Source: an uncultured Lachnospiraceae bacterium (GTDB taxonomy: Bacteria; Bacillota; Clostridia; Lachnospirales; Lachnospiraceae). Taken from it: a stretch of DNA of 64,000 nt. Shown piece by piece: positions 17,304-25,985 of this stretch (within the stretch, counting starts at the first letter, position 1; every line of letters starts with the position of its first letter). The stretch covers positions 1 to 64,000 of the forward strand of contig CANRNJ010000009.1 in NCBI GenBank assembly GCA_947631955.1. The letters run 5' to 3'. Under the pieces are notes generated by a model. It ran no database searches, was not told the DNA's origin, and worked only from the letters and a program-made list of their open reading frames with translations. A program made the position numbers and the translations under genes.

Positions 17304-18340
17304 GGCGTTCTGGACTTCCCGGTGGACTCCCGCACCACCAGCTGCGCCGGGAGCAGGATCTGCTGATTCTCCTGCCGACCTTCGATCACGTCGAGCAGCA
17401 GCCGGATCGTCTTCAGCGCCATCTCTTCCGCAGGCTGTTTGATCGTAGTCAGCTTCGGATGATAGTATTCGCCCAGATCGATCCCGTCATACCCCGCCAC
17501 CGAAATGTCGTCCGGGATCTTTCTGCCCGCCTCCAAGACCGCTCTGCAGGCGCCGATGGCCAACAGGTCCGAGGCCGCATAGATGGCCGTAGGATCTTCT
17601 CCCGACCGCAGCAGTTTTTGGGCGGTGATATATCCGTTTTCCATTGAAAAATGATCCAGATCGTCCTGAACGTAACGGATCATCCCCTCGTCCACCGCAA
17701 GCCCCCGTTTCTTAAAAGCCTGCCGATAACCGTCTATCCGCTTCCGTCCAATCGCCTCTTCGGGCTTTTCCGTGATAAAAGCGATCCTTCTGTGTCCCAG
17801 ACTCAGCAGATATTCCGTCATTTTCTCACTTTCCAGACGGTCGTCCACCGCGATACTGGAAAATTTCCTGCCGCCAGCCCTGCCGGACATCTCCACACCG
17901 ATCGCGCTGAATGTGAACGGAACGTTGAGCTTTCCTGTTTTTTCTTCCGAATGGGCAAACCGCCCGCCTAAGAAAACGATCCCGCTGAGCCGCTTCTCTT
18001 TGATCAGTTCAAGCGCTGCGTCCACTTCATCCCCGCGGGCCTCCACATGGCGCAGCACCAGTGCATACCCGCTTCGCTGCGCCTCGTCTTCTATGATCTG
18101 GATCATGCTTCCGAAAAAAGGATTGGCGATCCCTTTCACCAGTACGGCGATGCACTTTGCATCCGTCCGTTTCAGGTTTCGCGCACTGTTGTTGGGAATA
18201 AAACCGGTTTCCTCAATGACCTTCATGATCTTTTCCCGCGTCTTCGGATTGATGTCGGGATGATTGTTGATCGCCCTCGACACCGTGCTGACCCCTACCC
18301 CGCACCTGCGTGCAATATCTTTGATCGTTTTTTCTCCCAT
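17300..18340 (-). CDS. LacI-family transcriptional regulator
   Basis: This 346-residue LacI/PurR-type regulator has the N-terminal helix-turn-helix TIKDIARRCGVGVSTVSRAIN (residues about 4-24) and the hinge helix NNSARNLKR. A periplasmic-binding-type sensor domain follows, with typical GVVDG-like motifs replaced by SVAGYDGIDLGEYYHPKLTTI near the end. I chose the ATG at 18340, after GGGGG. It lies downstream of malQ, and a LacI-type palindrome sits at the malQ promoter, so it probably represses malQ in response to a maltodextrin-derived sugar. Confidence 0.9.
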   Translation of the reverse strand: MGEKTIKDIARRCGVGVSTVSRAINNHPDINPKTREKIMKVIEETGFIPNNSARNLKRTDAKCIAVLVKGIANPFFGSMIQIIEDEAQRSGYALVLRHVEARGDEVDAALELIKEKRLSGIVFLGGRFAHSEEKTGKLNVPFTFSAIGVEMSGRAGGRKFSSIAVDDRLESEKMTEYLLSLGHRRIAFITEKPEEAIGRKRIDGYRQAFKKRGLAVDEGMIRYVQDDLDHFSMENGYITAQKLLRSGEDPTAIYAASDLLAIGACRAVLEAGRKIPDDISVAGYDGIDLGEYYHPKLTTIKQPAEEMALKTIRLLLDVIEGRQENQQILLPAQLVVRESTGKSRTP

Positions 18341-18360
18341 AAGACCCCCGAATATACATA

Positions 18361-18393
18361 CGCTGACAAACCCTGTTGACCGGTCTGTCAGCG
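18361..18393. terminator. hairpin between malQ and the LacI gene
   Basis: CGCTGACA and TGTCAGCG (8-bp perfect arms) flank a partly pairing core. No T-run follows on the minus strand, so it may be a processing or attenuation hairpin rather than a full terminator. Confidence 0.45.
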
Positions 18394-18419
18394 TTTGGAT
18401 TCTCACCGCATCTTTCCGC

Positions 18420-19904
18420 TTATCTGGCAAGCCTGCCGTACAATCCGGTCAATTCCCGGATCCGCAGCGCCAGTTCATCCGTAAACTGGCCTTCCGACAT
18501 TCTCCATTTCCAGTTCGTGCCAAGTGTGGACGGAACGTTGATCCTCGCTTCCGACCCCAGTCCCAGATAATCCTGCATCGGTATGACACATGTGTCAGAT
18601 ACGCTTGCCATAGCCGACCGGATAAACTCCCACTGGATCTCCTTATTGCTGCGGAAATTCAGATACTGCTTTGCGAACTTCCGATCCCTTCGGTTCAGGC
18701 TCCGGTACCAGCCAAGCGTCGTATCGTTATCGTGCGTGCCGGTGTAGACGATGCTGTTGGCCGTATAATTATGGGGCAGATAATCGCTCTCCTCCCTCGG
18801 ATCAAAGGCAAACTGCAGAATCTTCATGCCCGGATACCCGGTCTTCTTGACCAGATTTATGACCGATTTGGTCAAAAATCCCAGATCCTCCGCAATGACC
18901 GGCTTATTCCCGATCTTCGCCTTCATCGTCTTGAAGATGTCGTACCCCGGCCCTTTCTCCCAATGGCCGTACTCCGCCGTCGGATCCCCGTAGGGAATGG
19001 AATAATATGCGTCAAACCCCCGGAAATGGTCGATACGGACTACGTCGTACAGCTCGTAACAGTACGCGATGCGCTTCATCCACCACGCGTAATCCGTCTT
19101 TTTATGATAATCCCATCGATACAGCGGATTTCCCCACAGCTGCCCCGTAGCGGAAAAAGCATCCGGCGGACACCCCGCCACCGCTGTGGGCAGGAGCGCA
19201 TCGTCCAGCTGGAACAATTCGGGATTGGCCCATGTATCCGCACTGTCGAACGCCACATAGATCGGAATGTCCCCGATGATCTGGATCTTCTTACTGTTGG
19301 CATACTCTTTTAAAGCGAACCACTGTTTGGCGAACATATACTGCTGGAATCTGTAAAAAGCGATCTCGTCCGCGTACTCCCTGCGGTAACGCTTCATGGC
19401 GGCGGGCTCTCTCCGCTTGATATCTTCATCCCACTCGCTCCAGCTCCTTCCGCCGAACGAATTCTTCACGGCCATATAAAGCGCGTAATCGTCCAGCCAA
19501 TAAGCATTGTCCTTTACGAACCGGCCAAAACCGACGTCGTTCTCAATGCCGCTGTTCTCGAAAGCGGTCCGCAGTATCTTAAATCTGGACAGATAGATCT
19601 TCTCATAGTCCACATACCGGTCGTCGTCACCGAAATCACATTTCCGGCAGTCCGCTTCGGTCAGATATCCCTCTTCGATCAGTGTTTCCAGATCGATATA
19701 ATAAGGATTCCCCGCAAAAGTGGAAAAAGACTGGTAGGGAGAATCTCCGTATCCGGTCGGCCCAAGCGGCAGTATCTGCCAGTATGACTGCCCCGCTTTC
19801 TCTAACGAATCAATAAAATCATATGCCTGTTTTGAAAAGGTTCCGATCCCATACTTGGAAGGGATGCTGGACACAGGCAGCAAGATCCCGCTTTTTCTCA
19901 TCAT
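18420..19904 (-). CDS. malQ: 4-alpha-glucanotransferase
   Basis: This is a GH77 amylomaltase of about 494 residues. It transfers alpha-1,4-glucan segments between maltodextrins in the cytoplasm. Family segments are seen in order: SYWQILPLGPTGYGDSPYQS, the substrate loop FQLDDALLPTAVAGCPPDAFS, nucleophile Asp in VVRIDHFRGF, acid Glu in VIAEDLGFLT and stabilising Asp in TGTHDNDTTLGWY. The ATG at 19904 follows AAAGGATTGAAG; the longer frame to 19964 enters the promoter region. A LacI regulator gene follows 79 bp downstream. Confidence 0.96.
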   Translation of the reverse strand: MMRKSGILLPVSSIPSKYGIGTFSKQAYDFIDSLEKAGQSYWQILPLGPTGYGDSPYQSFSTFAGNPYYIDLETLIEEGYLTEADCRKCDFGDDDRYVDYEKIYLSRFKILRTAFENSGIENDVGFGRFVKDNAYWLDDYALYMAVKNSFGGRSWSEWDEDIKRREPAAMKRYRREYADEIAFYRFQQYMFAKQWFALKEYANSKKIQIIGDIPIYVAFDSADTWANPELFQLDDALLPTAVAGCPPDAFSATGQLWGNPLYRWDYHKKTDYAWWMKRIAYCYELYDVVRIDHFRGFDAYYSIPYGDPTAEYGHWEKGPGYDIFKTMKAKIGNKPVIAEDLGFLTKSVINLVKKTGYPGMKILQFAFDPREESDYLPHNYTANSIVYTGTHDNDTTLGWYRSLNRRDRKFAKQYLNFRSNKEIQWEFIRSAMASVSDTCVIPMQDYLGLGSEARINVPSTLGTNWKWRMSEGQFTDELALRIRELTGLYGRLAR

Positions 19905-19987
19905 CTTCAATCCTTTCACAGCTAAATGACCGACAGCGCCGCCGCAGGATATCCGGTCATGCATCGTATCAGAACCGGTTCCGGCAC

Positions 19988-20049
19988 CGTTATCGGTAAC
20001 GTTTCCAATCGGCTGTTTTAAGTATAAGACGGCGTTTTTATTTTGGCAA
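19988..20049 (-). promoter_or_regulatory. malQ promoter with LacI-type operator
   Basis: On the minus strand, TTGCCA (20044-20049) and TATACT (20021-20026) are spaced by 17 bp. The quasi-palindrome CGTTATCGGTAACG (plus-strand reading, 19988-20001), with a central CG as in LacI-family operators, lies just downstream of the expected transcription start, where a bound repressor would block initiation. Confidence 0.55.
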
Positions 20050-20149
20050 CATTTATTTATAACTTCGCTGTTTTTGACAGAAACGCCATCCTGTTTTTGT
20101 ATAAATTTAGTATAAAACGCTAAGAAGCCGCAAAATTTATAAATGCGGG

Positions 20150-20797
20150 TCAGCGTATTTTTTTCATGATTCCCGCATCGATTCCGTACACTTCATCACA
20201 TAAAATATCAATATCGTCCCGTACATGGCTAGCAATTATAATCATTTTTCCTTGTTCCTTCATTTTCAGCAAAACCGCTCTTATTTCTTCTACCCCATGA
20301 TTATCAAGTGCGTTCATCGGCTCGTCCAGTATAAGGATATCGGGATCTTCCATTAAAGCCTGTGCAATTCCAAGACGTTGTTTCATACCAAGCGAATAAT
20401 TTCCAACATGCTTTTTGTCGTCCGGATTTAATCCCACAAGTTCCATACATTTTCGAATTTTGTCTTCCTTAACTTTTCCCCTGATAGATGCCAAATATTT
20501 TAAATTTTTTAAACCGGGATATCTTGGCAGGAACCCCGGCGATTCAATGATAAATCCTATATTTTCCGGATAATCCACCTCTTTTCCGACAACCTTGCCA
20601 TCTACCGTCACTGTTCCCGTTGTGGGATACAGTAAACCACAGATACATTTGAGCAGAACCGTTTTCCCGGAACCGTTTCTTCCTACGATCCCATAGATTT
20701 TACCCATTTCAAATTTTACACATACGGTTTTTAAAACCTCTTGACTGCCAAATGCCTTTGTCACATTTTCTACAGAAATCCCGCGTTTATCTTCCAT
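20150..20797 (-). CDS. ABC transporter ATP-binding protein
   Basis: This is a nucleotide-binding subunit of about 215 residues. Walker A is VGRNGSGKT, the signature is YSLGMKQRLGIAQ and Walker B is ILILDEPMNALD. There is no C-terminal regulatory extension. The ATG at 20797 follows AGGAGG and overlaps the end of the upstream permease by 11 bp. It completes a lipoprotein-permease-permease-ATPase operon. Base composition is AT-rich compared with the malQ region. The substrate is unknown. Confidence 0.9.
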   Translation of the reverse strand: MEDKRGISVENVTKAFGSQEVLKTVCVKFEMGKIYGIVGRNGSGKTVLLKCICGLLYPTTGTVTVDGKVVGKEVDYPENIGFIIESPGFLPRYPGLKNLKYLASIRGKVKEDKIRKCMELVGLNPDDKKHVGNYSLGMKQRLGIAQALMEDPDILILDEPMNALDNHGVEEIRAVLLKMKEQGKMIIIASHVRDDIDILCDEVYGIDAGIMKKIR

Positions 20798-21659
20798 GAA
20801 TATGCCTCCTGCCGATTCTATTGACTGCTTTTTCCCTATAGTTTGCTGCAACACATAAAACGCTCAGGCTTATGGCTGCAATCAGGAAAAATTTCTCTGC
20901 ATATGCCAGATCGATCCCCCATTTTGGCGCATAGCCAAAAAACAGATCTAACTGCGTCAGGCTTACCGGAGAAAACCCATAGGCCCACTCCAGCCAATCG
21001 TTGGAAACGCAGACGTCCAGAACAGCAAGCAATGCCCCTGTCAATGTTCCCGCTGATCTGCCCGTTATTTTATTTCCAAAATAGATAAGCAGTCCGATAC
21101 AAAAAACACAGGCAAATTCAAGCAGAATACTTATAATAAGCGCATTGACAGGCTCATATTCTCGCATAATATTTTGAGATACTGACAGCTGTACTCCGAA
21201 CCGGTCTCCGGCATTTGTTTTCCCAAGTGTTCCCCAGATTTTTCCCCATTCATTTGACCATTTGATATGCCTGAGAAAAGGCACAATGGCGGCCGCAGCC
21301 AGACAGATGATATAAAAAAAAGAAATTTTGAGTATGTAAAGGATCTGCCCCAGTCCCCATGACAGCTTTCCCGCCCTTGAAATCATATATTGATAGGATT
21401 CATCCTCGAACGGGGCATTACAAAACAAAATAACAGCACATGCTGCTATAATGAACTGAACCCTGTAATCATTGATCAAAAAAACAAAGGCAAACGGCGT
21501 AACGTCTATTTGCACACTCTGGCTGAACTGCAGAACTGCAGAGAGGACTTCCGCCACATACAACATAACGATCACAAAAACAAAAGGAATTCTTATGTTT
21601 TCCAAAATCATCCTCATATTGTATCGTGATACCTTATTTGCTTTCATAAAATATTCCAT
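20787..21659 (-). CDS. ABC-type permease-like membrane protein
   Basis: This 290-residue protein has about six hydrophobic segments and no strong named motif. It overlaps the preceding permease gene by 26 bp and the ATPase gene by 11 bp, so all are translationally coupled. AGAGGATTGAAAG precedes the start. It probably forms a heterodimeric membrane channel with the product of the gene just upstream. The assignment rests mainly on hydrophobicity and context. Confidence 0.75.
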   Translation of the reverse strand: MEYFMKANKVSRYNMRMILENIRIPFVFVIVMLYVAEVLSAVLQFSQSVQIDVTPFAFVFLINDYRVQFIIAACAVILFCNAPFEDESYQYMISRAGKLSWGLGQILYILKISFFYIICLAAAAIVPFLRHIKWSNEWGKIWGTLGKTNAGDRFGVQLSVSQNIMREYEPVNALIISILLEFACVFCIGLLIYFGNKITGRSAGTLTGALLAVLDVCVSNDWLEWAYGFSPVSLTQLDLFFGYAPKWGIDLAYAEKFFLIAAISLSVLCVAANYREKAVNRIGRRHIHGR

Positions 21660-22449
21660 CTTTCAATCCTCTTACCAGCTTTTTAGTAAAACATGAGCCC
21701 AATAATATCACCAAAATACCTGAAATAATGGCGGCAATCATAACAGTATGCCCACTGTCCCTGATTACTGTCCTGCCTATCAAAATATGATCCAACCGCC
21801 AGTTATCTGCAAGTGACAGTATCTGGCTTACTCTGACAACCACATAACTTCCCAAAAACGGGAACATGATAACGACCAGCCTGTCTGTAACATATAAGGA
21901 AACAAACAGAGCGGCGCCGGCCCAGATCATTCCCCTCATAAAGCCAAGAGCAGCCTCCAACAGCAAATACCGGACCGGGTGGTAAACAGCCAGCCATTTA
22001 TGCAATATATCCGCAGCATTGAAAACCGAAGTTTCAAAATAGCCGCTTGTCATCGGAAGCTTCATACGCAAAAGCAGGATCAATAAAACCGTACCTGCTG
22101 CAACAACCATACCGCCTGCTAAGGCATTTACAATATATTTTACAGCTCCATACTTTCTCATTCCCTCTCTGGAAACAATATACGCAACAGCCCTGCTGTT
22201 TCTTTCCTCACAAAAACTGGCTGCGAAAGGAAATGTTGCAAAAACAGGCAGTATATAACTTCTGCACATTCCTCCAAACGCAGAGTTGCTTGTAAAATAG
22301 TATACGCACCAAACGTCATTGCCGCTTTGCATTGCACTTAACAGATCATTCCATGAATCAAAGCAAATACAAAACCCAACACCGATGACTGCCAGAATAA
22401 CGCTTGGATTTATTGCCCTTTTCCATTCATTAATAAATACTCTGCTCAC
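21634..22449 (-). CDS. ABC-type permease-like membrane protein
   Basis: This is a 271-residue membrane protein with about six helices. It starts with GTG at 22449, preceded by GGAGAGGAAATTTC, and overlaps the stop of the lipoprotein gene in a GTGA arrangement. Segments such as FAASFCEERNSRAVAYIVSREG resemble ABC-2 permeases that sit beside BcrA-type ATPases. It is the probable partner of the next permease and the ATPase. Confidence 0.75.
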   Translation of the reverse strand: MSRVFINEWKRAINPSVILAVIGVGFCICFDSWNDLLSAMQSGNDVWCVYYFTSNSAFGGMCRSYILPVFATFPFAASFCEERNSRAVAYIVSREGMRKYGAVKYIVNALAGGMVVAAGTVLLILLLRMKLPMTSGYFETSVFNAADILHKWLAVYHPVRYLLLEAALGFMRGMIWAGAALFVSLYVTDRLVVIMFPFLGSYVVVRVSQILSLADNWRLDHILIGRTVIRDSGHTVMIAAIISGILVILLGSCFTKKLVRGLKDGIFYESK

Positions 22450-23540
22450 GAAATTTCCTCTCCTGTAACGGCATTGATCCGAATCGTATACTGGCTTTCC
22501 TCAACCGAAGCGCCATCTATCTCAAAATCAACACACCATGCCGGAATCAAGTCAACCTCCGTAAAAGAATCTTCTTTTAAGAGTGGAATATATTCCATCC
22601 AGATATTTGCTGCTTTATATTCACTTGTTAATATCACATCTCCGTATTTTTTCATAAGCGCCTCTTTGATTCCCTCTTCGCCTATAATAGCTGCTTCTGT
22701 CCGCTGTCCGCCATAAGGTTCAAGTATTCCCGTCATTGTTATCATTTCAAAACCGTTGTTTGATAACAATACTTCTATTACAGCCGGATGTGCTAAAAAT
22801 CTTCCGCTTGTCTGTCTAAGCGGCGGCTCATTCTGATAAAACGGGATCCCATTTTCTTCCACCTGAAACGTCATCCGGTATGCCTCCAGATTTTCATCAA
22901 ATCTATCGCTTTCATAACCTTTTGATGAAAGTATTTTTTTATAGCTGTCATCTTCCATGATGACCGTCTTTACCTTTTCAAAATCTGCCTGATTCATGGC
23001 AATCACATCAGGTGTTCCCAGTTCTCCTCCTGCTTCAAGCTGCTCCATTAGGCTCTGCACTTTTAAAACAGCTTCTTCTTTTGACATAAAAGACAGTTCT
23101 TTATCTTCCGCCATCCCTTGTTCACCCGCATAGGAACAATAGGTATCCAAATGGTTTGCCAGATCATTTCTCTGATAGAAAACCGAGCCTGTACCCTCTT
23201 CACCACCAACTGTCCCTTCTGCATTTTGTCCGATTGCTTCCTGCAGCTTTTCACAGTCAAATTTCTTTAATTGCGCTGCATACTCATAAAGCGGCCTGTC
23301 CGGCATAGTAAGTTCAGCATTAATGAATAGATTTTCATCTAATTTTTCGTCAAGCAAGACAGTGGCATTTTGTATATTTTCCCCATCTTCCTCTCCCTGA
23401 TCTTCAACAGCCTGCTTGTCTGCAGTCACCTCGTCATAATAGATACTTGATTGTTTTTCTTCCTGAGATGTATGTGCGCATCCGCTCAACCACACTGAAA
23501 AAACGATTGCGCTTATTAACAAACGTATCTTCTTTTTCAT
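22446..23540 (-). CDS. predicted lipoprotein of the ABC module
   Basis: This protein of about 364 residues has a lipoprotein signal: KKK, a hydrophobic stretch, then LSGC with the lipid-modified Cys near residue 21. The mature part is acidic and has no domain I can name. It resembles the extracytoplasmic proteins found beside ABC permeases and LytTR systems in Lachnospiraceae. The ATG at 23540 follows TGGAGGAAAAG. It is the first gene of a four-gene operon whose leader contains two inverted repeats. It could be a substrate- or signal-binding component. Confidence 0.75.
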   Translation of the reverse strand: MKKKIRLLISAIVFSVWLSGCAHTSQEEKQSSIYYDEVTADKQAVEDQGEEDGENIQNATVLLDEKLDENLFINAELTMPDRPLYEYAAQLKKFDCEKLQEAIGQNAEGTVGGEEGTGSVFYQRNDLANHLDTYCSYAGEQGMAEDKELSFMSKEEAVLKVQSLMEQLEAGGELGTPDVIAMNQADFEKVKTVIMEDDSYKKILSSKGYESDRFDENLEAYRMTFQVEENGIPFYQNEPPLRQTSGRFLAHPAVIEVLLSNNGFEMITMTGILEPYGGQRTEAAIIGEEGIKEALMKKYGDVILTSEYKAANIWMEYIPLLKEDSFTEVDLIPAWCVDFEIDGASVEESQYTIRINAVTGEEIS

Positions 23541-23558
23541 CTTTTCCTCCACAACAAA

Positions 23559-23650
23559 GCATCAATCAGGACGCACATAGTTCCTGATTGATGCCCTCTC
23601 CTTTCCGACACTGACTGTAGCACAGGAAAGGACATCGTGCCGCTTCCTGT
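23559..23650 (-). promoter_or_regulatory. leader and operator-like inverted repeats before the lipoprotein-ABC operon
   Basis: GCATCAATCAGGA (23559-23571) and its exact complement (23582-23594) form a 13-bp hairpin stem with a ten-base loop, starting 19 bp before the lipoprotein start. Further upstream, ACAGGAA (23622-23628) and TTCCTGT (23644-23650) form an inverted pair centred 22 bp apart, two helical turns, which would suit a dimeric LytTR-type regulator. Confidence 0.5.
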
Positions 23651-23680
23651 CATAATTTATATATATTTTTGTAAAAATTA

Positions 23681-23713
23681 ATAGGGACATGACCGGAATA
23701 TGTCATGCCCCTA
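23681..23713 (-). terminator. terminator of the LytTR/GHKL operon
   Basis: On the minus strand ATAGGGGCATGAC pairs with GTCATGTCCCTAT (one G-T pair) around an eight-base loop and is followed by TAATTTTTAC. It lies just after the 17-codon ORF. Confidence 0.75.
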
Positions 23714-23732
23714 TTTCTTTTACCGTTTGTAA

Positions 23733-23786
23733 CTATTCAACCTTCGGCTTCATAGTTACAGACTGAATCGTTACTACCGTTTTCAT
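23733..23786 (-). CDS. 17-residue peptide, translationally coupled to the histidine kinase
   Basis: A short frame encodes MKTVVTIQSVTMKPKVE. Its ATG overlaps the kinase stop as TAATG, and GGAAGGG stands eight bases upstream of the start inside the kinase gene. The TAG at 23733-23735 is followed within 20 bp by the operon terminator. It has no Cys, so it is not a standard AgrD thiolactone precursor, and no obvious leader. It could be a signalling or regulatory peptide of the two-component system, or simply a decayed tail. Expression is not known. Confidence 0.45.
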   Translation of the reverse strand: MKTVVTIQSVTMKPKVE

Positions 23787-25075
23787 TATTTTTGCCCTTC
23801 CAACTCATTTCTCATTCTTGCCATATACAGAATCAGATTGACACAGAATATACCATCCTTTGTCATGACAGCCATTGTACCGTTATACTTCTCCACAATC
23901 TTCCTCACATTTTTCAATCCGATCCCATGCCGATCCGTAAGAGGTTTTGTCGTCTGAAAGACAACGCCGTTTCCCTGACTTTCCTTCTGCATGATGTGGG
24001 AATCCTCAAAACTGTTCTCGATTTTTACCTTTAAAATACCTTTTTTTAGCGTTATATTAACTCCAAGATATTGTTTCTCCGTCTGTCTGGCCGCCTCAAT
24101 TGCGTTTTCAAGCAGATTTCCAAGCAGGACGTTGACATCAAAGGAATGTTGCACTTTTTCCGGCAGCATCACTTTGATATCTACCGTTTTCAGATCTTTT
24201 TCTGCCTTTTGCAGCATATAATTGAGTACGCTGTCGATCTCCATATTGCCGGATGCGATCAGCTCATCAGGATTTTCCATGAATGATCTCATCTGGCCGA
24301 TATACTCCCGTATTTCCGCAACGTCATATTTATTTGCTAACAGCGTCAGCTCGTTAAGGTGGTGCTTCATATCATGCCGCAGGGATTTTATCTTTTCTTC
24401 TCCCCGCAGGATGACATCCAATTGATTGGCATACACCTGTACCTGCGTCTTCAGTATTTCCATCTCATACTGCCGTGAAATAGAATGTAACAATAGATTA
24501 TACAGATAGAGCATCAGAAAATTGACTGCTAACAGACCGATGCTTACAATGGAAAGCCCAATGTCCGTACAAGTGCCGGTATAGATCAAAAGCGCAATGA
24601 CTATAATGCTGCAGACAGGCATCAAAACCAGTGAAACATTCTGAACTGATTCTGCATCTTTACGAATAGTGATTATTTTTTCTACTACCATCTCACATAT
24701 GAAAATCAAAAAAAGGGATATGACCGCATAGATCTGGTTATAGGATCTTCCATCCCTATAATGAATGAATAAGGATGTAGCTGCCACATCACAGGCACAA
24801 TTAATCAAATAGATCGTTCCGGTTACAAACAAATTTATCTTGACAGATTTCGTATACAGCCATACGATAGCGCCGATTCCAATCAAATTACATACCATGT
24901 TGATCCACACCGTATGATACTCCCAGAACAACATTGTATTTATGACATAAAAGCAAGTGCATACCACGCGTTTTTTCTTTTCATCTGCAGCCGCCCCAAA
25001 AAAGACTGACACGCATCTGTCAATCAGGAATATACGAAAAAGATTGGTAAGCGCGCAGAGCATAAAATCAAGCAT
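23786..25075 (-). CDS. GHKL-type sensor histidine kinase, AgrC-like
   Basis: This 429-residue membrane kinase has six to seven hydrophobic helices over about residues 1-200. The phospho-acceptor His lies in SLRHDMKHHLNEL (about residue 240). The GHKL ATPase domain shows NLLENAIEAA (N box) and HGIGLKNVRKIVEKY (G box). This is the layout of AgrC/ComD peptide-sensing kinases. It follows the LytTR regulator by 2 bp and is followed by the coupled 17-codon frame. The likely ligand is a peptide, by family analogy only. Confidence 0.92.
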   Translation of the reverse strand: MLDFMLCALTNLFRIFLIDRCVSVFFGAAADEKKKRVVCTCFYVINTMLFWEYHTVWINMVCNLIGIGAIVWLYTKSVKINLFVTGTIYLINCACDVAATSLFIHYRDGRSYNQIYAVISLFLIFICEMVVEKIITIRKDAESVQNVSLVLMPVCSIIVIALLIYTGTCTDIGLSIVSIGLLAVNFLMLYLYNLLLHSISRQYEMEILKTQVQVYANQLDVILRGEEKIKSLRHDMKHHLNELTLLANKYDVAEIREYIGQMRSFMENPDELIASGNMEIDSVLNYMLQKAEKDLKTVDIKVMLPEKVQHSFDVNVLLGNLLENAIEAARQTEKQYLGVNITLKKGILKVKIENSFEDSHIMQKESQGNGVVFQTTKPLTDRHGIGLKNVRKIVEKYNGTMAVMTKDGIFCVNLILYMARMRNELEGQK

Positions 25076-25077
25076 AT

Positions 25078-25782
25078 CTAATCTTCCCTCAGCAGTTTGT
25101 CCCTCACAAGTTTACGGTTGGCCGGACTGATCGTCAATATCGTGCCATCCATGAGTTCCACCATCTCGTATGTATATCGGAAAACATATTCCTTATTGAT
25201 GATATAAGACTGATGTATCATGATAAAATCTTCTGACAGACATTTTGCGGCTTCTTTTAATTTACCATAAAATTCAAACGCCGCTTTCATGGTTACGACT
25301 TTTATCTTCCTTCGCTCGCTTACCATATAAACGATGTCCCCCATAGGAACATAATAGTACTCTTTTCCCTGTTGAAATTCAAACCGCTCGTTTCTCTTCT
25401 TTATAATTTTCAGAGCCATATCCATAACTTCATTGACCTGCTCCTGCAGGATCGGTTTTACCAGAAAATCCAGAGGCTGTGTCTTAAATAACTGCTGCGC
25501 ATAAGACGCTTTTCCTGAAATATATACGATCTGCAGCCTCATGTTATCCAGCCGGTTTCTGATATAGCTGCCCACCTCTATGCCTGTCATCTTAAACAGT
25601 TCTATATCCAGAAAAAGCATATCCAGATAGCCGCCTGACACCAGATAATCCCTCAGACTTTCCCCGCTGTACCACACATTCGTATCGACCTGTATGTTCT
25701 TCTCTTTTGCATATTGCAGAAGCATGTTTTCAATAGATGTGCAGACATTCTCCCCATCATCGCAAATGCCAATATTGTACAT
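25078..25782 (-). CDS. LytTR-family response regulator, AgrA-like
   Basis: This regulator of about 234 residues has an N-terminal receiver domain (acidic DDGE near residue 7, phospho-Asp in MLFLDIELF) and a C-terminal LytTR DNA-binding domain (YYYVPMGDIVYMVSERRKI, then FIMIHQSYIINKEYV). The ATG at 25782 follows GAGGTGCGGT; a longer frame to 25827 has no site. It is transcribed with the AgrC-like kinase. Its probable targets are its own operon and the lipoprotein-ABC operon, which has an operator-like repeat. Confidence 0.92.
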   Translation of the reverse strand: MYNIGICDDGENVCTSIENMLLQYAKEKNIQVDTNVWYSGESLRDYLVSGGYLDMLFLDIELFKMTGIEVGSYIRNRLDNMRLQIVYISGKASYAQQLFKTQPLDFLVKPILQEQVNEVMDMALKIIKKRNERFEFQQGKEYYYVPMGDIVYMVSERRKIKVVTMKAAFEFYGKLKEAAKCLSEDFIMIHQSYIINKEYVFRYTYEMVELMDGTILTISPANRKLVRDKLLRED

Positions 25783-25985
25783 ACCGCACCTCACAACATC
25801 TTTGTGAAACAATGATACATCTTTCACAGGTGCATTTCAACTCCTTCGCATCCGCCGCTTTTTCGTAACGAACGACGCAAGAACCAGATTCTTGCATCTG
25901 CGCATTTGCGCTATATTATAGAGTTTGCGGTTCCTATAATCAAAAAGCAGATACAGAGTTTTACGGAAATGTTTACACCTGCAGT

